Assembly (NCBI RefSeq): GCF_001280065.1
Contig: NZ_LGEA01000094.1
Coordinates: forward strand, 62,001-126,000
Origin: Streptomyces sp. NRRL B-1140
GTDB lineage: Bacteria; Actinomycetota; Actinomycetes; Streptomycetales; Streptomycetaceae
Direction: 5' to 3'
DNA: 64,000 nt
Both the position numbers and the translations under genes were made by a program. Positions 33,128 through 42,031 of this stretch are shown in pieces; position 1 is the first letter of the stretch, and each line of letters opens with the position of its first letter. The notes under the pieces are model-generated. The model saw nothing but the letters and a program-made list of their open reading frames with translations. It did no database searches and had not been told where the DNA came from.

Positions 33128-33873
33128 AGCCGCTCCATCTGCCGCTCGGCCAGGTCCATGATCTTCGCCTTGGAGATCGGCTTGGTGTCCGTGATCCACA
33201 TCTCCAGGCCGATGTCGCCGCGCCAGGCGTGTGCCTCGGCGGTGTACACGGGCAGGTAACCGGGCTTGGTCTCGGGTCGCGTATGGACGTAGACACGCCC
33301 GTTTCCGGAACCGGGGATCGCCCAGCTGTCGGTGCCTCCCTCGTCCTCGACCCAGTACTGGGTGTTCTCCACGTTCTCGGCGGCGGCGAGCGTCTCCTCC
33401 TGCCGGAACTGCACCAGGCGGATCTCCACCTCGTGGGTGCGGCCGACCAGCCAGCCGGTGACGGCCGCGCGCCGGAACTCGTCGCCGACGATCTCGCCGA
33501 ACATCTCGCCCGGCTTTTCGTAGAAGGACGTGTAGGCCGCCAGGTCCAGCCAACCGTCCCGACCCATCAGGCGGGTGGCGTCCCGCGCCCCGCGCGGCTT
33601 CTCCAGCAACAGCTTGCGCAGGTCGCCGTCGGTCTTCACCCGCCGGTCCCGCGCGGCCGACAGCGGCTCGGGCCCCTCTCCCTTCGCCTGCGCGACCACC
33701 GGCTGCGCGAGAGAGGGCAGCTTCGTGGGCGCGCGGTGCACCTGTACGAGGTAGCCGGCGCAACCGCCGGCGATCAGCCCCAGTACGGCGGCGCCACCGA
33801 TCAGCACGGCCGTACGCCGCCGCCGACGCGGCCCGGGCCGGGGCGCGGCGGCCTCTGCTTCCTCTGCTTCCAA
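33124..33873 (-). CDS. Membrane-anchored protein of unknown function (first gene of the envelope operon)
   Basis: About 249 aa from a TTG at 33873 (LEAEEAEAAAPRPGPRRRRR) with GGGGGA upstream; the frame is open 28 codons further but without ribosome signals. Basic stretch, one membrane helix (TAVLIGGAAVLGLIAGGCAG), then an exported domain. Paralogue of the third gene in the operon. No motif assigns a function. Confidence 0.72.
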   Translation of the reverse strand: MEAEEAEAAAPRPGPRRRRRTAVLIGGAAVLGLIAGGCAGYLVQVHRAPTKLPSLAQPVVAQAKGEGPEPLSAARDRRVKTDGDLRKLLLEKPRGARDATRLMGRDGWLDLAAYTSFYEKPGEMFGEIVGDEFRRAAVTGWLVGRTHEVEIRLVQFRQEETLAAAENVENTQYWVEDEGGTDSWAIPGSGNGRVYVHTRPETKPGYLPVYTAEAHAWRGDIGLEMWITDTKPISKAKIMDLAERQMERL

Positions 33874-33979
33874 GACGTCCCCCCACACACAGAACGCAAG
33901 TCGCGCATTCCGTATGCGCGCGCACAGGAGACCCTCGGTCGATGGCCACGGTTGCACGGGAGTTGATTACGATTCGGCC

Positions 33980-34342
33980 ATGGCGAAGAAGCTGGTGATC
34001 AAGGTGACGGCCGGGGCCGACGCACCCGAGCGGTGCTCTCAGGCGTTCACGGTGGCGGCGGTGGCCGTCGCCAGCGGCGTCGACGTCTCCCTGTGGCTGA
34101 CCGGCGAGTCCGCCTGGTTCGCCCTGCCCGGCCGGGCCGCCGAGTTCGAGCTGCCGCACGCGGCTCCCCTGCCGGACCTGCTGGACTCCCTCCTCGCGGG
34201 CGGCCGCGTCACCCTGTGCACGCAGTGCGCGGCCCGCCGCGACATCTCCGAGCAGGACGTCATCAAGGGCGTGCGGATCGCGGGCGCGCAGGTCTTCGTC
34301 CAGGAGGCCCTGGCGGACGGGACCCAGGCGCTCGTCTACTGA
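33980..34342 (+). CDS. DsrE-family small protein
   Basis: 120 aa, MAKKLVIKVTAGADAPERCS, with alternating beta-alpha pattern and a CTQCAARR cysteine pair in the segment GRVTLCTQCAARRDISEQDV. DsrE/DsrF proteins take part in sulfur relay or are of unknown role. It converges with the VOC gene (stops overlap by 7 bp). Confidence 0.78.
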   Translation: MAKKLVIKVTAGADAPERCSQAFTVAAVAVASGVDVSLWLTGESAWFALPGRAAEFELPHAAPLPDLLDSLLAGGRVTLCTQCAARRDISEQDVIKGVRIAGAQVFVQEALADGTQALVY

Positions 34343-34719
34343 GACTGCTTGGCGTCCGTGTACAGGCAGAACGGATGCCCGGCCGGGTCCAGCAGCACCC
34401 GGACGTCGTCCTGCGGCTGGAACGCGGCGAGCCGGGCCCCGGCGGCGACGGCCCGCGCGGTCTCCCCCTCCAGGTCGTCGACCTCGAGGTCGAGGTGGAT
34501 CATCATCTGCTGCCGGCCGGGGCCGCTCGGCCAGACGGGCGGGGCGTACGCGGGTTCGGTCTGGAAGGACAGTCCCGTGCCACCGTCGGGCGGCCGGATG
34601 TGCACCCAGTCCGGGCCGTCCTCGCCCGGCCGTACGGCCCAGCCGGGCAGCAGCCGCAGATAGAAGTCCGCCAGTTCGCGGGCGTCCGGTGCGTCCAGAG
34701 TCGCCGCCGCCAAGCGCAT
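34336..34719 (-). CDS. VOC (glyoxalase/dioxygenase-like) superfamily protein
   Basis: 127 aa, MRLAAATLDAPDARELADFY; paired beta-alpha-beta-beta-beta modules with QQMMIHLDLEVDDLEGETAR and LLDPAGHPFCLYTD. Metal ligands His and Glu are in typical places. Substrate unknown; many relatives confer bleomycin-like or aldehyde resistance. Confidence 0.82.
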   Translation of the reverse strand: MRLAAATLDAPDARELADFYLRLLPGWAVRPGEDGPDWVHIRPPDGGTGLSFQTEPAYAPPVWPSGPGRQQMMIHLDLEVDDLEGETARAVAAGARLAAFQPQDDVRVLLDPAGHPFCLYTDAKQSQ

Positions 34720-34738
34720 GGCCCTCCCCCCGGCCGGT

Positions 34739-34999
34739 TCAGGACCGGCGCTTCTTGCCGTCCAGCTCGTCCCACCACTCGTCGGACTGGGGATCCCCGG
34801 AGGGGTCGTCCCACCACCGGTCCTCCGGACCCCGCCGGTTCGCGACCATGGCCGCCACGGGCGGGATGACCATGGCGACCACGCACATCCCGACGGCGAC
34901 GGGGACGGACCACAGCCGCACGACACCCCAGGCCAGCACGAAGAGGCCGATGCACAGGCCCATCATCGCGAAGTACGTGTGACGCCGGCGTGCGTACAT
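34739..34999 (-). CDS. DUF3099 small membrane protein
   Basis: 86 aa, MYARRRHTYFAMMGLCIGLF, two membrane helices then an acidic Trp-rich tail (EDRWWDDPSGDPQSDEWWDE). Conserved in actinomycetes; function unknown. Confidence 0.8.
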   Translation of the reverse strand: MYARRRHTYFAMMGLCIGLFVLAWGVVRLWSVPVAVGMCVVAMVIPPVAAMVANRRGPEDRWWDDPSGDPQSDEWWDELDGKKRRS

Positions 35000-35028
35000 G
35001 TCTCCAGCGTAGGCCGGGGCACGCCGAA

Positions 35029-35067
35029 GGGCCGCACCCCAGGCGTCCAACCCGGGGGGTGCGGCCC
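35029..35067 (-). terminator. Terminator of the cysA-DUF1416 operon
   Basis: Perfect 12-bp arms GGGCCGCACCCC (35029-35040) and GGGGTGCGGCCC (35056-35067), 19 bp past the DUF1416 stop. Confidence 0.75.
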
Positions 35068-35085
35068 CTCCTGGCACTCTCGCCG

Positions 35086-35373
35086 TCAGACGGCGATCGC
35101 GACCTCCGCCAGGCCGCCCTGCTGGGCGACGACCGTGCGGTCGGCGGTGGCGCCGGGCACGAGGGCACGGACGGTCCAGGTGCCCTCGGCCGCGTAGAAG
35201 CGGAACTGTCCGGTCGCCGAGGTCGGCACCTCGGCCGTGAACTCGCCGGTCGAGTCCAGCAGACGGACGTAGCCCACCACGGGCTCGCCGTCCTTGGTCA
35301 CCTGACCCTGGATGGTGGTCTCACCGGGCTTGATCGTCGAGGCGTCGGGGCCGCCGGCCTTCGCACCGCACAT
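35086..35373 (-). CDS. DUF1416 (SseC-like) protein
   Basis: 95 aa, MCGAKAGGPDASTIKPGETT, a beta-sandwich-like sequence (VVGYVRLLDSTGEFTAEVPT; FRFYAAEGTWTVRAL). Paired with the sulfurtransferase as in mycobacteria, where the partner is SseC. Gap of 39 bp from cysA. It probably serves sulfur metabolism; no catalytic role is known. Confidence 0.88.
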   Translation of the reverse strand: MCGAKAGGPDASTIKPGETTIQGQVTKDGEPVVGYVRLLDSTGEFTAEVPTSATGQFRFYAAEGTWTVRALVPGATADRTVVAQQGGLAEVAIAV

Positions 35374-35412
35374 GTCGTACTCCTGAAGTCTGGAAAGGTC
35401 GGTGGGGGTTGG

Positions 35413-36258
35413 TTACTTGTTGGCGCCGAGCTCGATCGGCACGCCCACGAGGGAGCCGTACTCGGTCCAGGAGCCGTCGTAGTTCTTGACGTTCTCCACA
35501 CCGAGGAGCTCGTGCAGCACGAACCAGGTCAGCGCGGAGCGCTCACCGATGCGGCAGTAGGCGATGGTGTCCTTGGCCAGGTCGACCTGCTCCTCGGCGT
35601 AGAGCTCCTTGAGCTCCTCGTCCGACTTGAAGGTGCCGTCGTCGTTGGCGTTCTTGGACCACGGGATGTTGCGGGCGCTCGGCACGTGGCCGGGGCGCTG
35701 CGACTGCTCCTGCGGCAGGTGGGCCGGGGCGAGCAGCTTGCCGGAGAACTCGTCGGGCGAACGCACGTCGACGAGGTTCTGCGAACCGATGGCGGCCACG
35801 ACGTCGTCGCGGAAGGCACGGATGGAGGTGTCCTGGGCCTTGGCCTTGTAGTCCGTCTTCGGACGCTCCGGCACCTCGTCGCCGGCGACGAGCTCGCGGG
35901 CGTCGAGCTCCCACTTCTTGCGGCCGCCGTCGAGGAGCTTGACGCTGTCGTGGCCGTACAGCTTGAAGTACCAGTAGGCGTAGGAGGCGAACCAGTTGTT
36001 GTTGCCGCCGTAGAGGACCACGGTGTGGTCGTTGCCGATGCCCTTGTCGGACAGGAGCTTCTCGAAGCCCTCCTGGTCGACGAAGTCGCGGCGGACCGGG
36101 TCCTGCAGGTCCTGCGTCCAGTCGATCCGGATGGCGTTGCGGATGTGGTTCTTCTCGTAGGCGGACGTGTCCTCGTCCACCTCGACGATGGCGATGGTCG
36201 GGTCGTCCAGGTGCTCCTGGAGCCAGTCGGCGTCAACCAGGACGTCGTTGCGGCTCAT
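35413..36258 (-). CDS. cysA: Thiosulfate sulfurtransferase (rhodanese)
   Basis: 281 aa with two rhodanese domains; the C-terminal active loop is YCRIGERSALTW (catalytic Cys in CRIGERS). N-terminal domain VLVDADWLQEHLDDPTIAIV. It transfers sulfane sulfur from thiosulfate to acceptors. ATG after AGGAGAAG. A cysteine-containing leader peptide lies upstream at 36396-36476, suggesting expression tied to cysteine supply. Confidence 0.92.
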   Translation of the reverse strand: MSRNDVLVDADWLQEHLDDPTIAIVEVDEDTSAYEKNHIRNAIRIDWTQDLQDPVRRDFVDQEGFEKLLSDKGIGNDHTVVLYGGNNNWFASYAYWYFKLYGHDSVKLLDGGRKKWELDARELVAGDEVPERPKTDYKAKAQDTSIRAFRDDVVAAIGSQNLVDVRSPDEFSGKLLAPAHLPQEQSQRPGHVPSARNIPWSKNANDDGTFKSDEELKELYAEEQVDLAKDTIAYCRIGERSALTWFVLHELLGVENVKNYDGSWTEYGSLVGVPIELGANK

Positions 36259-36395
36259 GCTTCTTCTCCTCCGGGGCAGTTACGGCGGGGCGTGCGAGGT
36301 CTGCAGGGCGCGCCCTTGAGACAGGGCGGCGCACGGGTGCCCGTGATGCGGGGCTGCGGGGATGCGCGCGCCGGCGCGACTGCCGACGCGATCGC

Positions 36396-36476
36396 TCAGA
36401 AGGTGCGACAGAGCATGGCGGCGACGCGGCACAGGTCTACTGCCCGCCGCTTCGTGAGGTCCGCCTGTCGCTTCAT
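36396..36476 (-). CDS. Putative cysteine-containing leader peptide upstream of cysA
   Basis: 26 codons: MKRQADLTKRRAVDLCRVAA then MLCRTF. The RRAVDLCRVAAMLCR core resembles a class of short actinobacterial leader peptides found before sulfur-metabolism genes, with Cys codons near the end. It stops about 137 bp before the cysA ATG. When cysteinyl-tRNA is scarce, stalling at the Cys codons could expose the downstream leader (inference). Translation itself is not proven. Confidence 0.65.
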   Translation of the reverse strand: MKRQADLTKRRAVDLCRVAAMLCRTF

Positions 36477-36679
36477 ACCGTCGATCGTAGGGACGGTCGG
36501 GCGGGCGTGTCACCGGTGTGTCGCATGCTGAGATGAGATGGTCCGCGATGTGGGATCCGAGAGGGGTGCGGGGCCTCGGGGGAGGCGCGGTGCCCCGATG
36601 TACCGGCCGTCACCGCTGAGCTGCGGACGCCGCCGTCTCGCCCACCGGACACCCCTGGCAGGCCGCCCTGCGCCTGTCC

Positions 36680-37417
36680 TTACCCGGCCAGCCGGACGCC
36701 GGAACCCTTCACCGTGATCTCGACGCCGTCCGGGGCGGCCTGGACGGTGTCCACCTTGATGCCGCCGGGCAGGCCGTCGATCTTCTGCTGGAAGTCGGTG
36801 ATGGCCCGCACCCGGTTCTCGGCGAGGTCGACACCGCCGAAGCTGGGCAGGCCGTCGGCGTGCACGCGGACGGTGCCGTCCTCCACCTTCACCGAGCTGA
36901 GCACGGAGACCGGCTTCGGGAGCTTGGTGCCCAGCACCGTGGCCTCGACGGTGACCTTGATCTTGCCGTTGCCGCCGTCGGAGAGACCGATGACGGAGGC
37001 GGTGACACCCGGGGCGACCTGCGTGGGCTCGGACTTCGCCGTCTTCAGCAATTCGTCGTAGGCGATGGTCGCGGTGCCGGTGGCGCTGGTGGCGGTGGCG
37101 GAGCTGTAGTCGCCGGAGAACTCGACGCCCTTCATGTCGGCCTGCAGGTCGTCGATACGGATCTTCCGGCCCTCGTTGCCCGTGGCGGCCTCGTAGTCCT
37201 TGATGCCGACCTCGACGTCGTCCAGGGAGCCGCCGGCGACCTGGGTGAGGAACGGGAAGCCCTTGATCGACACGTCCGGGGTCGCCGACAGGTTCTCCGA
37301 GGTCTTCAGCCGGTCGGCGGCCTCGTCCTCGGCGAAGTTGACCGCGACGCGGTCGGCGATCACGAAGAGACCGCCCAGGATCACGACGAAGATCAGCAGT
37401 ATTCGCAGTGCGCGCAT
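36680..37417 (-). CDS. DUF2993 (LmeA-like) exported protein
   Basis: 245 aa, MRALRILLIFVVILGGLFVI signal anchor, then DRLKTSENLSATPDVSIKGF with the family GFPFLTQ motif. A beta-rich body follows. LmeA of mycobacteria, a distant relative, is a periplasmic phospholipid-binding mannan-elongation factor. A larger paralogue lies at 49079-50290. Confidence 0.85.
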   Translation of the reverse strand: MRALRILLIFVVILGGLFVIADRVAVNFAEDEAADRLKTSENLSATPDVSIKGFPFLTQVAGGSLDDVEVGIKDYEAATGNEGRKIRIDDLQADMKGVEFSGDYSSATATSATGTATIAYDELLKTAKSEPTQVAPGVTASVIGLSDGGNGKIKVTVEATVLGTKLPKPVSVLSSVKVEDGTVRVHADGLPSFGGVDLAENRVRAITDFQQKIDGLPGGIKVDTVQAAPDGVEITVKGSGVRLAG

Positions 37418-37530
37418 GCGTGGTGTCCCCCACCGGTCCGGTGTTTCGACGACCCGGTGGCCGTCCCTTGCGCGAGGGTAACGCCGAGCGGAAGGGGAAT
37501 CGGAGAATTGTTGATCATCTGTGACAGACC

Positions 37531-37553
37531 GGAGGCCCGGCGTCCGGGCCTCC
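37531..37553 (-). terminator. Terminator of the moaD-like/membrane protein operon
   Basis: Perfect 10-bp arms GGAGGCCCGG / CCGGGCCTCC with a 3-nt loop, just after the stop at 37557. Confidence 0.75.
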
Positions 37554-37556
37554 GCG

Positions 37557-38639
37557 CTACGCCAGCGCCCGGCCCAGGAGGTAGACGGCCGGGGCCGCCG
37601 CCGCCAGGGGCAGGGCCACGCCCGCCGTGAAGTGGACGAACCGGGACGGGTAGTCGTAGCTCGCGACCCGGTGCCCGATCAGGGCGCAGACCGCGGCACC
37701 CGCGCCGAGCAGGGCACCGGAGGTGCCGACGCCCGTGACCGACCCGGCCGCGATGCCCGCGCCCGCCGCGGCGAGCAGGGACACCACCACCGAAACCGGG
37801 GTCGGCAGCGGCAGGGCACGGGCCGCGACGGCCACCGCCACGGCCACCGCGCCCACGGTCACCGCGTCGGCGGCGGCCGCGAGATACCCGCCGGCCACGA
37901 TCGCCAGCGCCGAGGCCGCGACCGTCGCCATCAGGCCGTACATCCGCTCGTCCGGGTCGGCGTGCGAGCGCAGCTGCAGGACCAGCGCCAGCAGCACCCA
38001 CACCCCGAGCGTGCCGAGGATCGCCGCCGGGGAGCCGTCCGAGACCAGCAGGGCGGCGTCGGCGGCCAGCGCGCCCGCGAAGCCCAGGGCGATGCCCTGC
38101 CGGGCGGGCCACATCCCGTTCAGCCGGAACCAGCCCGCCGCCGTGACCGCCTGGAGGACGATCAGCGGCACGAGCAGCGCGTACGTCCCGAGCGCCGCGG
38201 CACCGGCCAGCAGCAGCCCGAGCAGCGCCGTCAGCGCGGCCGGCTGCATCCCGGGCTCGATGATCGGGGAGCGCCCTTCCGCCCGGGCCCGCTGGGCGTC
38301 CGTGACGCGCGTGTTCCCGCCGACGGTGGCGGGGCCGTAGCCGGAGCCGTCGGCGGCCCCGGCCGGGTCCGCCGGTCCCTGGGGCCGGGGGTTCCGGCGC
38401 GGCGGGGGCGACTGGGGCGTCAGGATCGCCGTCTCCGGGTCCGGCGCCTGCGCGGACACCGCCTGGTGGTTCTGCGTCTCCCAGGTCTGCCCCTGCCACT
38501 GCTGTGTGTACTGCTGAGCGGCGTGCGGGTCCTCGTACCCCTGGTAGCCCTGTCCGGGCCACGCCTGCGGCGGCTGCTGCCGCCCGTAGGGGTCGTAGCC
38601 GTCGTACGGCTGGTGGGGCTGGTTCGGCTGGTCGGTCAT
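37557..38639 (-). CDS. Polytopic membrane protein with a Pro/Gln/Tyr-rich cytoplasmic tail
   Basis: 360 aa. The first ~150 residues are disordered (MTDQPNQPHQPYDGYDPYGR, then QAWPGQGYQGYEDPHAA); from about residue 135 there are roughly ten hydrophobic segments (LTALLGLLLAGAAALGTYAL and onward). ATG at 38639 has AGGAGG 6 nt upstream, better than the ATG two codons earlier. Follows the moaD-like gene directly. Unknown function. Confidence 0.75.
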   Translation of the reverse strand: MTDQPNQPHQPYDGYDPYGRQQPPQAWPGQGYQGYEDPHAAQQYTQQWQGQTWETQNHQAVSAQAPDPETAILTPQSPPPRRNPRPQGPADPAGAADGSGYGPATVGGNTRVTDAQRARAEGRSPIIEPGMQPAALTALLGLLLAGAAALGTYALLVPLIVLQAVTAAGWFRLNGMWPARQGIALGFAGALAADAALLVSDGSPAAILGTLGVWVLLALVLQLRSHADPDERMYGLMATVAASALAIVAGGYLAAAADAVTVGAVAVAVAVAARALPLPTPVSVVVSLLAAAGAGIAAGSVTGVGTSGALLGAGAAVCALIGHRVASYDYPSRFVHFTAGVALPLAAAAPAVYLLGRALA

Positions 38640-38641
38640 CG

Positions 38642-38896
38642 TCATCCTCCTGCGAACGGCGGGAGCACCTCGACCGTGCCGCCGTCGGCCAGCCGTACCG
38701 TCTCATGGCCGCGGGTGCCCACGGGGTCACCGTCCACGAGGAACGAGCAACGGCGCAGGACGCGCTCGAGTTCGCCGGGGTGCCGCTCGCGCACCCCGTC
38801 GAGCGCCTCGGCGAGCGTGGCCGCCTCGTACGGCTCCTCGGCCACCCCGGCCGCGGCCTTGGCGGCGGCCCAGTAGCGCACCGTGACCTTTGGCAT
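38642..38896 (-). CDS. MoaD/ThiS-family sulfur-carrier-like protein
   Basis: 84 aa, MPKVTVRYWAAAKAAAGVAE, beta-grasp fold ending in the diglycine VEVLPPFAGG that is thiocarboxylated in MoaD/ThiS. The N-terminal signature (YWAAAKAAAG) is typical of actinobacterial MoaD. Start ATG after GAGGAA. Molybdopterin or other sulfur transfer is likely. Confidence 0.85.
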   Translation of the reverse strand: MPKVTVRYWAAAKAAAGVAEEPYEAATLAEALDGVRERHPGELERVLRRCSFLVDGDPVGTRGHETVRLADGGTVEVLPPFAGG

Positions 38897-38935
38897 CTGC
38901 TTCCTCAATGAATTTCGACGGTGAACCCCGTCAGG

Positions 38936-39787
38936 CTAGCCCGCCCGGGCGACGCCCCACCGCGCGATCCGGGCCAGCAACTCGTCGCCCGCCGCGTGCT
39001 CGGCGTGTCCCATACCCGGCTCCAGCCACAGTTCGCCCTGGTCACCGGCGGCCGCGGCGAGCATCCGCGGATGGTCGACGGGGAAGTAGCCGTCGGCGTC
39101 GCCGTGCACGATCAGCAGCGGGGTCGGGGCGATCCTCGGCACCGCCTCCACCGGGGAGAGGGGCACCGGGTTCCAGTCCCGGTGGTGGATGCGGGTCCGC
39201 AACCCGTACCGGCCCACGACGCGTCCCTCGGGCCGGGTCACCAGCCAGTGCAGCCGCCGCATGGGCGCGGTGCCCCGGTAGTACCAGCGGGCCGGCGAGC
39301 TGACCGACACCACCGCGTCGGTCTGCCGGGGGTGCAGCGCCGCGTGCCGGAGCACCACCGAACCGCCCATGGAGAAGCCCACCGTCACCACCCGCGCGTG
39401 CCCGCGCTCGCGGGCCCAGTCCACCGCCGCCGCCAGGTCCAGCACCTCCCGGTCGCCGACCGTGGAGTGCCCGCCGGACATCCCGTGCCCCCGGAAGGAG
39501 AAGGTGACCACGCCCCCGTGCCGGGCGAACGCCCGCGCGATCCGCCGCACGTGCGGGCGGTCCACCGCGCCGGTGAACCCGTGGGCGACGACGAACACCG
39601 GGCGATCGGAAGGAGTCCGGGAGGTGTCGTGCACCGCCGCTCCCGGCTCGTACACCGCCTCGATCGCCACACCGTCGGACGTCCGCAGAAACACCCGCGC
39701 CGACGTCCGCACAGGCTTTCCCCCGTTCGTCTCGGGATGCGGACGATCGGTGGAACGCGCCACATGACCTGCCGGACCAGAGCTCAT
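38936..39787 (-). CDS. Alpha/beta hydrolase
   Basis: 283 aa. Nucleophile elbow GFSMGGSVV, oxyanion region [20 protein letters not shown], acid in [13 protein letters not shown], and His in [13 protein letters not shown]. Substrate unknown. ATG at 39787 lacks a clear ribosome site; GTG codons downstream are possible. Divergent from glnR. Confidence 0.82.
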   Translation of the reverse strand: MSSGPAGHVARSTDRPHPETNGGKPVRTSARVFLRTSDGVAIEAVYEPGAAVHDTSRTPSDRPVFVVAHGFTGAVDRPHVRRIARAFARHGGVVTFSFRGHGMSGGHSTVGDREVLDLAAAVDWARERGHARVVTVGFSMGGSVVLRHAALHPRQTDAVVSVSSPARWYYRGTAPMRRLHWLVTRPEGRVVGRYGLRTRIHHRDWNPVPLSPVEAVPRIAPTPLLIVHGDADGYFPVDHPRMLAAAAGDQGELWLEPGMGHAEHAAGDELLARIARWGVARAG

Positions 39788-39809
39788 GTGGGCTATTCTG
39801 CTGGGCAGA

Positions 39810-39841
39810 GGACTCGGGCACCGTAGCCCCCGGGTCCTTTT
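39810..39841 (+). terminator. Terminator-like hairpin in the glnR upstream region
   Basis: GGACTCGGG (39810-39818) pairs with CCCGGGTCC (39829-39837, one G-U in RNA) and is followed by TTTT. It lies 120 bp before the glnR ATG, between divergent genes, with a TATTCT box just upstream (39794-39799). If transcription starts there, the hairpin would act as an attenuator of glnR. Confidence 0.4.
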
Positions 39842-39959
39842 GTGCTTTCGGAAGCGTTGTATACGAAGCGGGAAACCGCAGGTGTACGGGGCCTTCGGGA
39901 TCGCAGAGCGGTGCTGTGCCAACAAACGTCCTCGCAGGGACCGAGGAGGAACCAGACGT

Positions 39960-40748
39960 ATGAGTTCTCTGCTGCTCCTGACCAATGCCCTCCAGCCGTC
40001 GACGGAGGTGCTCCCCGCCCTCGGCCTGCTCCTGCACAACGTGCGTGTGGCGCCCGCGGAGGGCCCCGCCCTCGTCGACACCCCCGGCGCCGACGTCATC
40101 CTCGTCGACGGCCGCCGTGACCTGCCGCAGGTCCGCAGCCTGTGCCAGCTGCTGCGCTCCACCGGACCGGGCTGTCCGCTCGTCCTGGTCGTCACCGAGG
40201 GCGGCCTCGCCGCCGTCACCGCGGACTGGGGCATCGACGACGTCCTGCTCGACACCGCCGGCCCGGCCGAGGTCGAGGCGCGGCTGCGGCTGGCCATGGG
40301 CCGGCAGCAGATCGTCAGCGACGACTCCCCGATGGAGATCCGCAACGGCGACCTGTCGGTCGACGAGGCGACGTACTCGGCCAAGCTCAAGGGCCGCGTC
40401 CTCGACCTGACCTTCAAGGAGTTCGAGCTCCTGAAGTACCTCGCGCAGCACCCCGGCCGGGTCTTCACCCGCGCCCAGCTGCTCCAGGAGGTCTGGGGCT
40501 ACGACTACTTCGGCGGTACGCGCACGGTCGACGTGCACGTACGGCGGCTGCGCGCCAAGCTCGGCCCCGAGCACGAGTCGCTGATCGGCACCGTGAGGAA
40601 CGTCGGTTATCGATTCGTTACGCCGGAGAAGCCGGAGAAGATGGAGCGCGCCGCCGAGGAGGCGAAGGCCAAGGCGGTCACGGCAAAGCCGGACATCGAC
40701 GACAAGTCGACCACCTCGGAAGCCGCCGACGCCCGCGCCAAGGCGTAA
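39960..40748 (+). CDS. glnR: GlnR, global nitrogen regulator (OmpR-type)
   Basis: 262 aa, [20 protein letters not shown]. The receiver-like domain lacks a full phosphorylation pocket ([14 protein letters not shown]), as in known GlnR. The OmpR winged helix is [40 protein letters not shown] and [13 protein letters not shown]. It activates glnA, amtB and nitrogen-assimilation genes. The start after GAGGAGGAACC is preferred over an in-frame ATG at 39786. Charged Lys/Ala tail at the end. Confidence 0.95.
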   Translation: MSSLLLLTNALQPSTEVLPALGLLLHNVRVAPAEGPALVDTPGADVILVDGRRDLPQVRSLCQLLRSTGPGCPLVLVVTEGGLAAVTADWGIDDVLLDTAGPAEVEARLRLAMGRQQIVSDDSPMEIRNGDLSVDEATYSAKLKGRVLDLTFKEFELLKYLAQHPGRVFTRAQLLQEVWGYDYFGGTRTVDVHVRRLRAKLGPEHESLIGTVRNVGYRFVTPEKPEKMERAAEEAKAKAVTAKPDIDDKSTTSEAADARAKA

Positions 40749-40876
40749 AGAGGCGTCATGCGGCGCCGACCTGGGCATCGCTCCCCGCACGGGGCGCCCC
40801 GGACACCGGTCGGGATATCGTACGGAACCTCCTTTACGCCCTGCCCGGAGCCGGTATATCCGCGTAGACTCCGCGC

Positions 40877-41899
40877 GTGGCCAAGGTGACTCGGGATGAT
40901 GTGGCGCGGCTGGCAGGGACTTCCACTGCCGTCGTCAGCTACGTCATCAACAACGGACCCCGGCCGGTCGCCCCGGCCACGCGCGAGCGTGTCCTCGCCG
41001 CGATCAAGGAGCTGGGGTACCGGCCCGACCGGGTCGCCCAGGCGATGGCCTCGCGGCGCACGGACCTCATAGGCCTGATCATCCCGGACGCCCGTCAGCC
41101 CTTCTTCGGGGAGATGGCGCACGCGGTCGAGCAGGCCGCCTCCGAGCGCGGGAAGATGGTCCTGGTCGGCAACACCGACTACGTGGCCGAGCGTGAGGTC
41201 CACTACCTGCGCGCCTTCCTCGGGATGCGGGTCTCCGGCCTGATCCTCGTCAGCCACGCGCTCAACGACCTGGCCGCCGCCGAGATCGAGGCCTGGGACG
41301 CCCGTGTCGTGCTGCTGCACGAGCGGCCCGAGGCCATCGACGACGTCGCCGTCACCACGGACGACCTGGGCGGCGCCGAACTCGCCGTCCGGCACCTGCT
41401 GGAGCACGGCTACGAGTACGTGGCCTGTATGGGCGGCATAGCCGAGACCCCCGCGGTCGGCGACCCCGTCTCCGACCACGTCGAGGGCTGGCGCCGCGCG
41501 ATGGAGGACGCCGGGCTCTCCACGGAGGGCCGCCTCTTCGAGGCCCTCTACAACCGCTACGACGCCTACCAGGCCGCCCTGAAGATCCTCTCCGGCCCCG
41601 AGCGCCCGCCTGCGATCTTCTGCTCCACCGACGACCAGGCGCTCGGCCTGCTGCGCGCCGCGCGCGAGCTGCGCATCGACGTCCCCGGCGAGCTGGCGGT
41701 GGCCGGCTTCGACGACATCAAGGAGGCGGCCCTCGCGGACCCGCCCCTGACCACGGTCGCGTCCGACCGCCCGGCGATGGCCCGGGCGGCGGTGGACCTC
41801 GTCCTCGACGACGGGCTGCGGGTCGCGGGGAGCCGGCGGGAACGGCTGAAGGTGTTCCCCTCGCGGCTGGTCACCCGGCAGTCCTGCGGCTGCCCGTAG
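40877..41899 (+). CDS. LacI-family regulator, probably leaderless
   Basis: 340 aa. [23 protein letters not shown] then [20 protein letters not shown] and [19 protein letters not shown]. Periplasmic-binding-like effector domain after that. GTG start at 40877 has no ribosome site, but TAGACT (40865-40870) ends 6 nt before it, so the transcript probably begins at the start codon. Target unknown; a sugar-type effector is typical. Confidence 0.88.
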   Translation: MAKVTRDDVARLAGTSTAVVSYVINNGPRPVAPATRERVLAAIKELGYRPDRVAQAMASRRTDLIGLIIPDARQPFFGEMAHAVEQAASERGKMVLVGNTDYVAEREVHYLRAFLGMRVSGLILVSHALNDLAAAEIEAWDARVVLLHERPEAIDDVAVTTDDLGGAELAVRHLLEHGYEYVACMGGIAETPAVGDPVSDHVEGWRRAMEDAGLSTEGRLFEALYNRYDAYQAALKILSGPERPPAIFCSTDDQALGLLRAARELRIDVPGELAVAGFDDIKEAALADPPLTTVASDRPAMARAAVDLVLDDGLRVAGSRRERLKVFPSRLVTRQSCGCP

Positions 41900-41979
41900 C
41901 TCCCCGCTCCGGAGCGGCAGGCCTCCGCATTCCGGGGCGGCGGCTGCCTTTATATCGGGCATACGAGGTTCTGTCGGGC

Positions 41980-42009
41980 TTCTCAGGGAGCACTCAGGAA
42001 GCTCTCATG
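41980..42009 (+). promoter_or_regulatory. MprA-type box: three 8-bp direct repeats before the protease gene
   Basis: TTCTCAGG (41980-41987), CACTCAGG (41991-41998) and CTCTCATG (42002-42009), each separated by exactly 3 nt. The MprA box of mycobacteria is described as 8-bp direct repeats separated by 3 nt. It lies 22 bp before the protease ATG, with the MprAB-like two-component genes immediately downstream of the protease. Confidence 0.65.
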
Positions 42010-42031
42010 GTCGGGCGACAAGCTCTGTTCC

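Noticed and set aside
39786..39959. In-frame 58-codon extension of GlnR
   Set aside because: It crosses a terminator-like hairpin and has no ribosome site; the start at 39960 has GGAGG and the conserved N-terminus.
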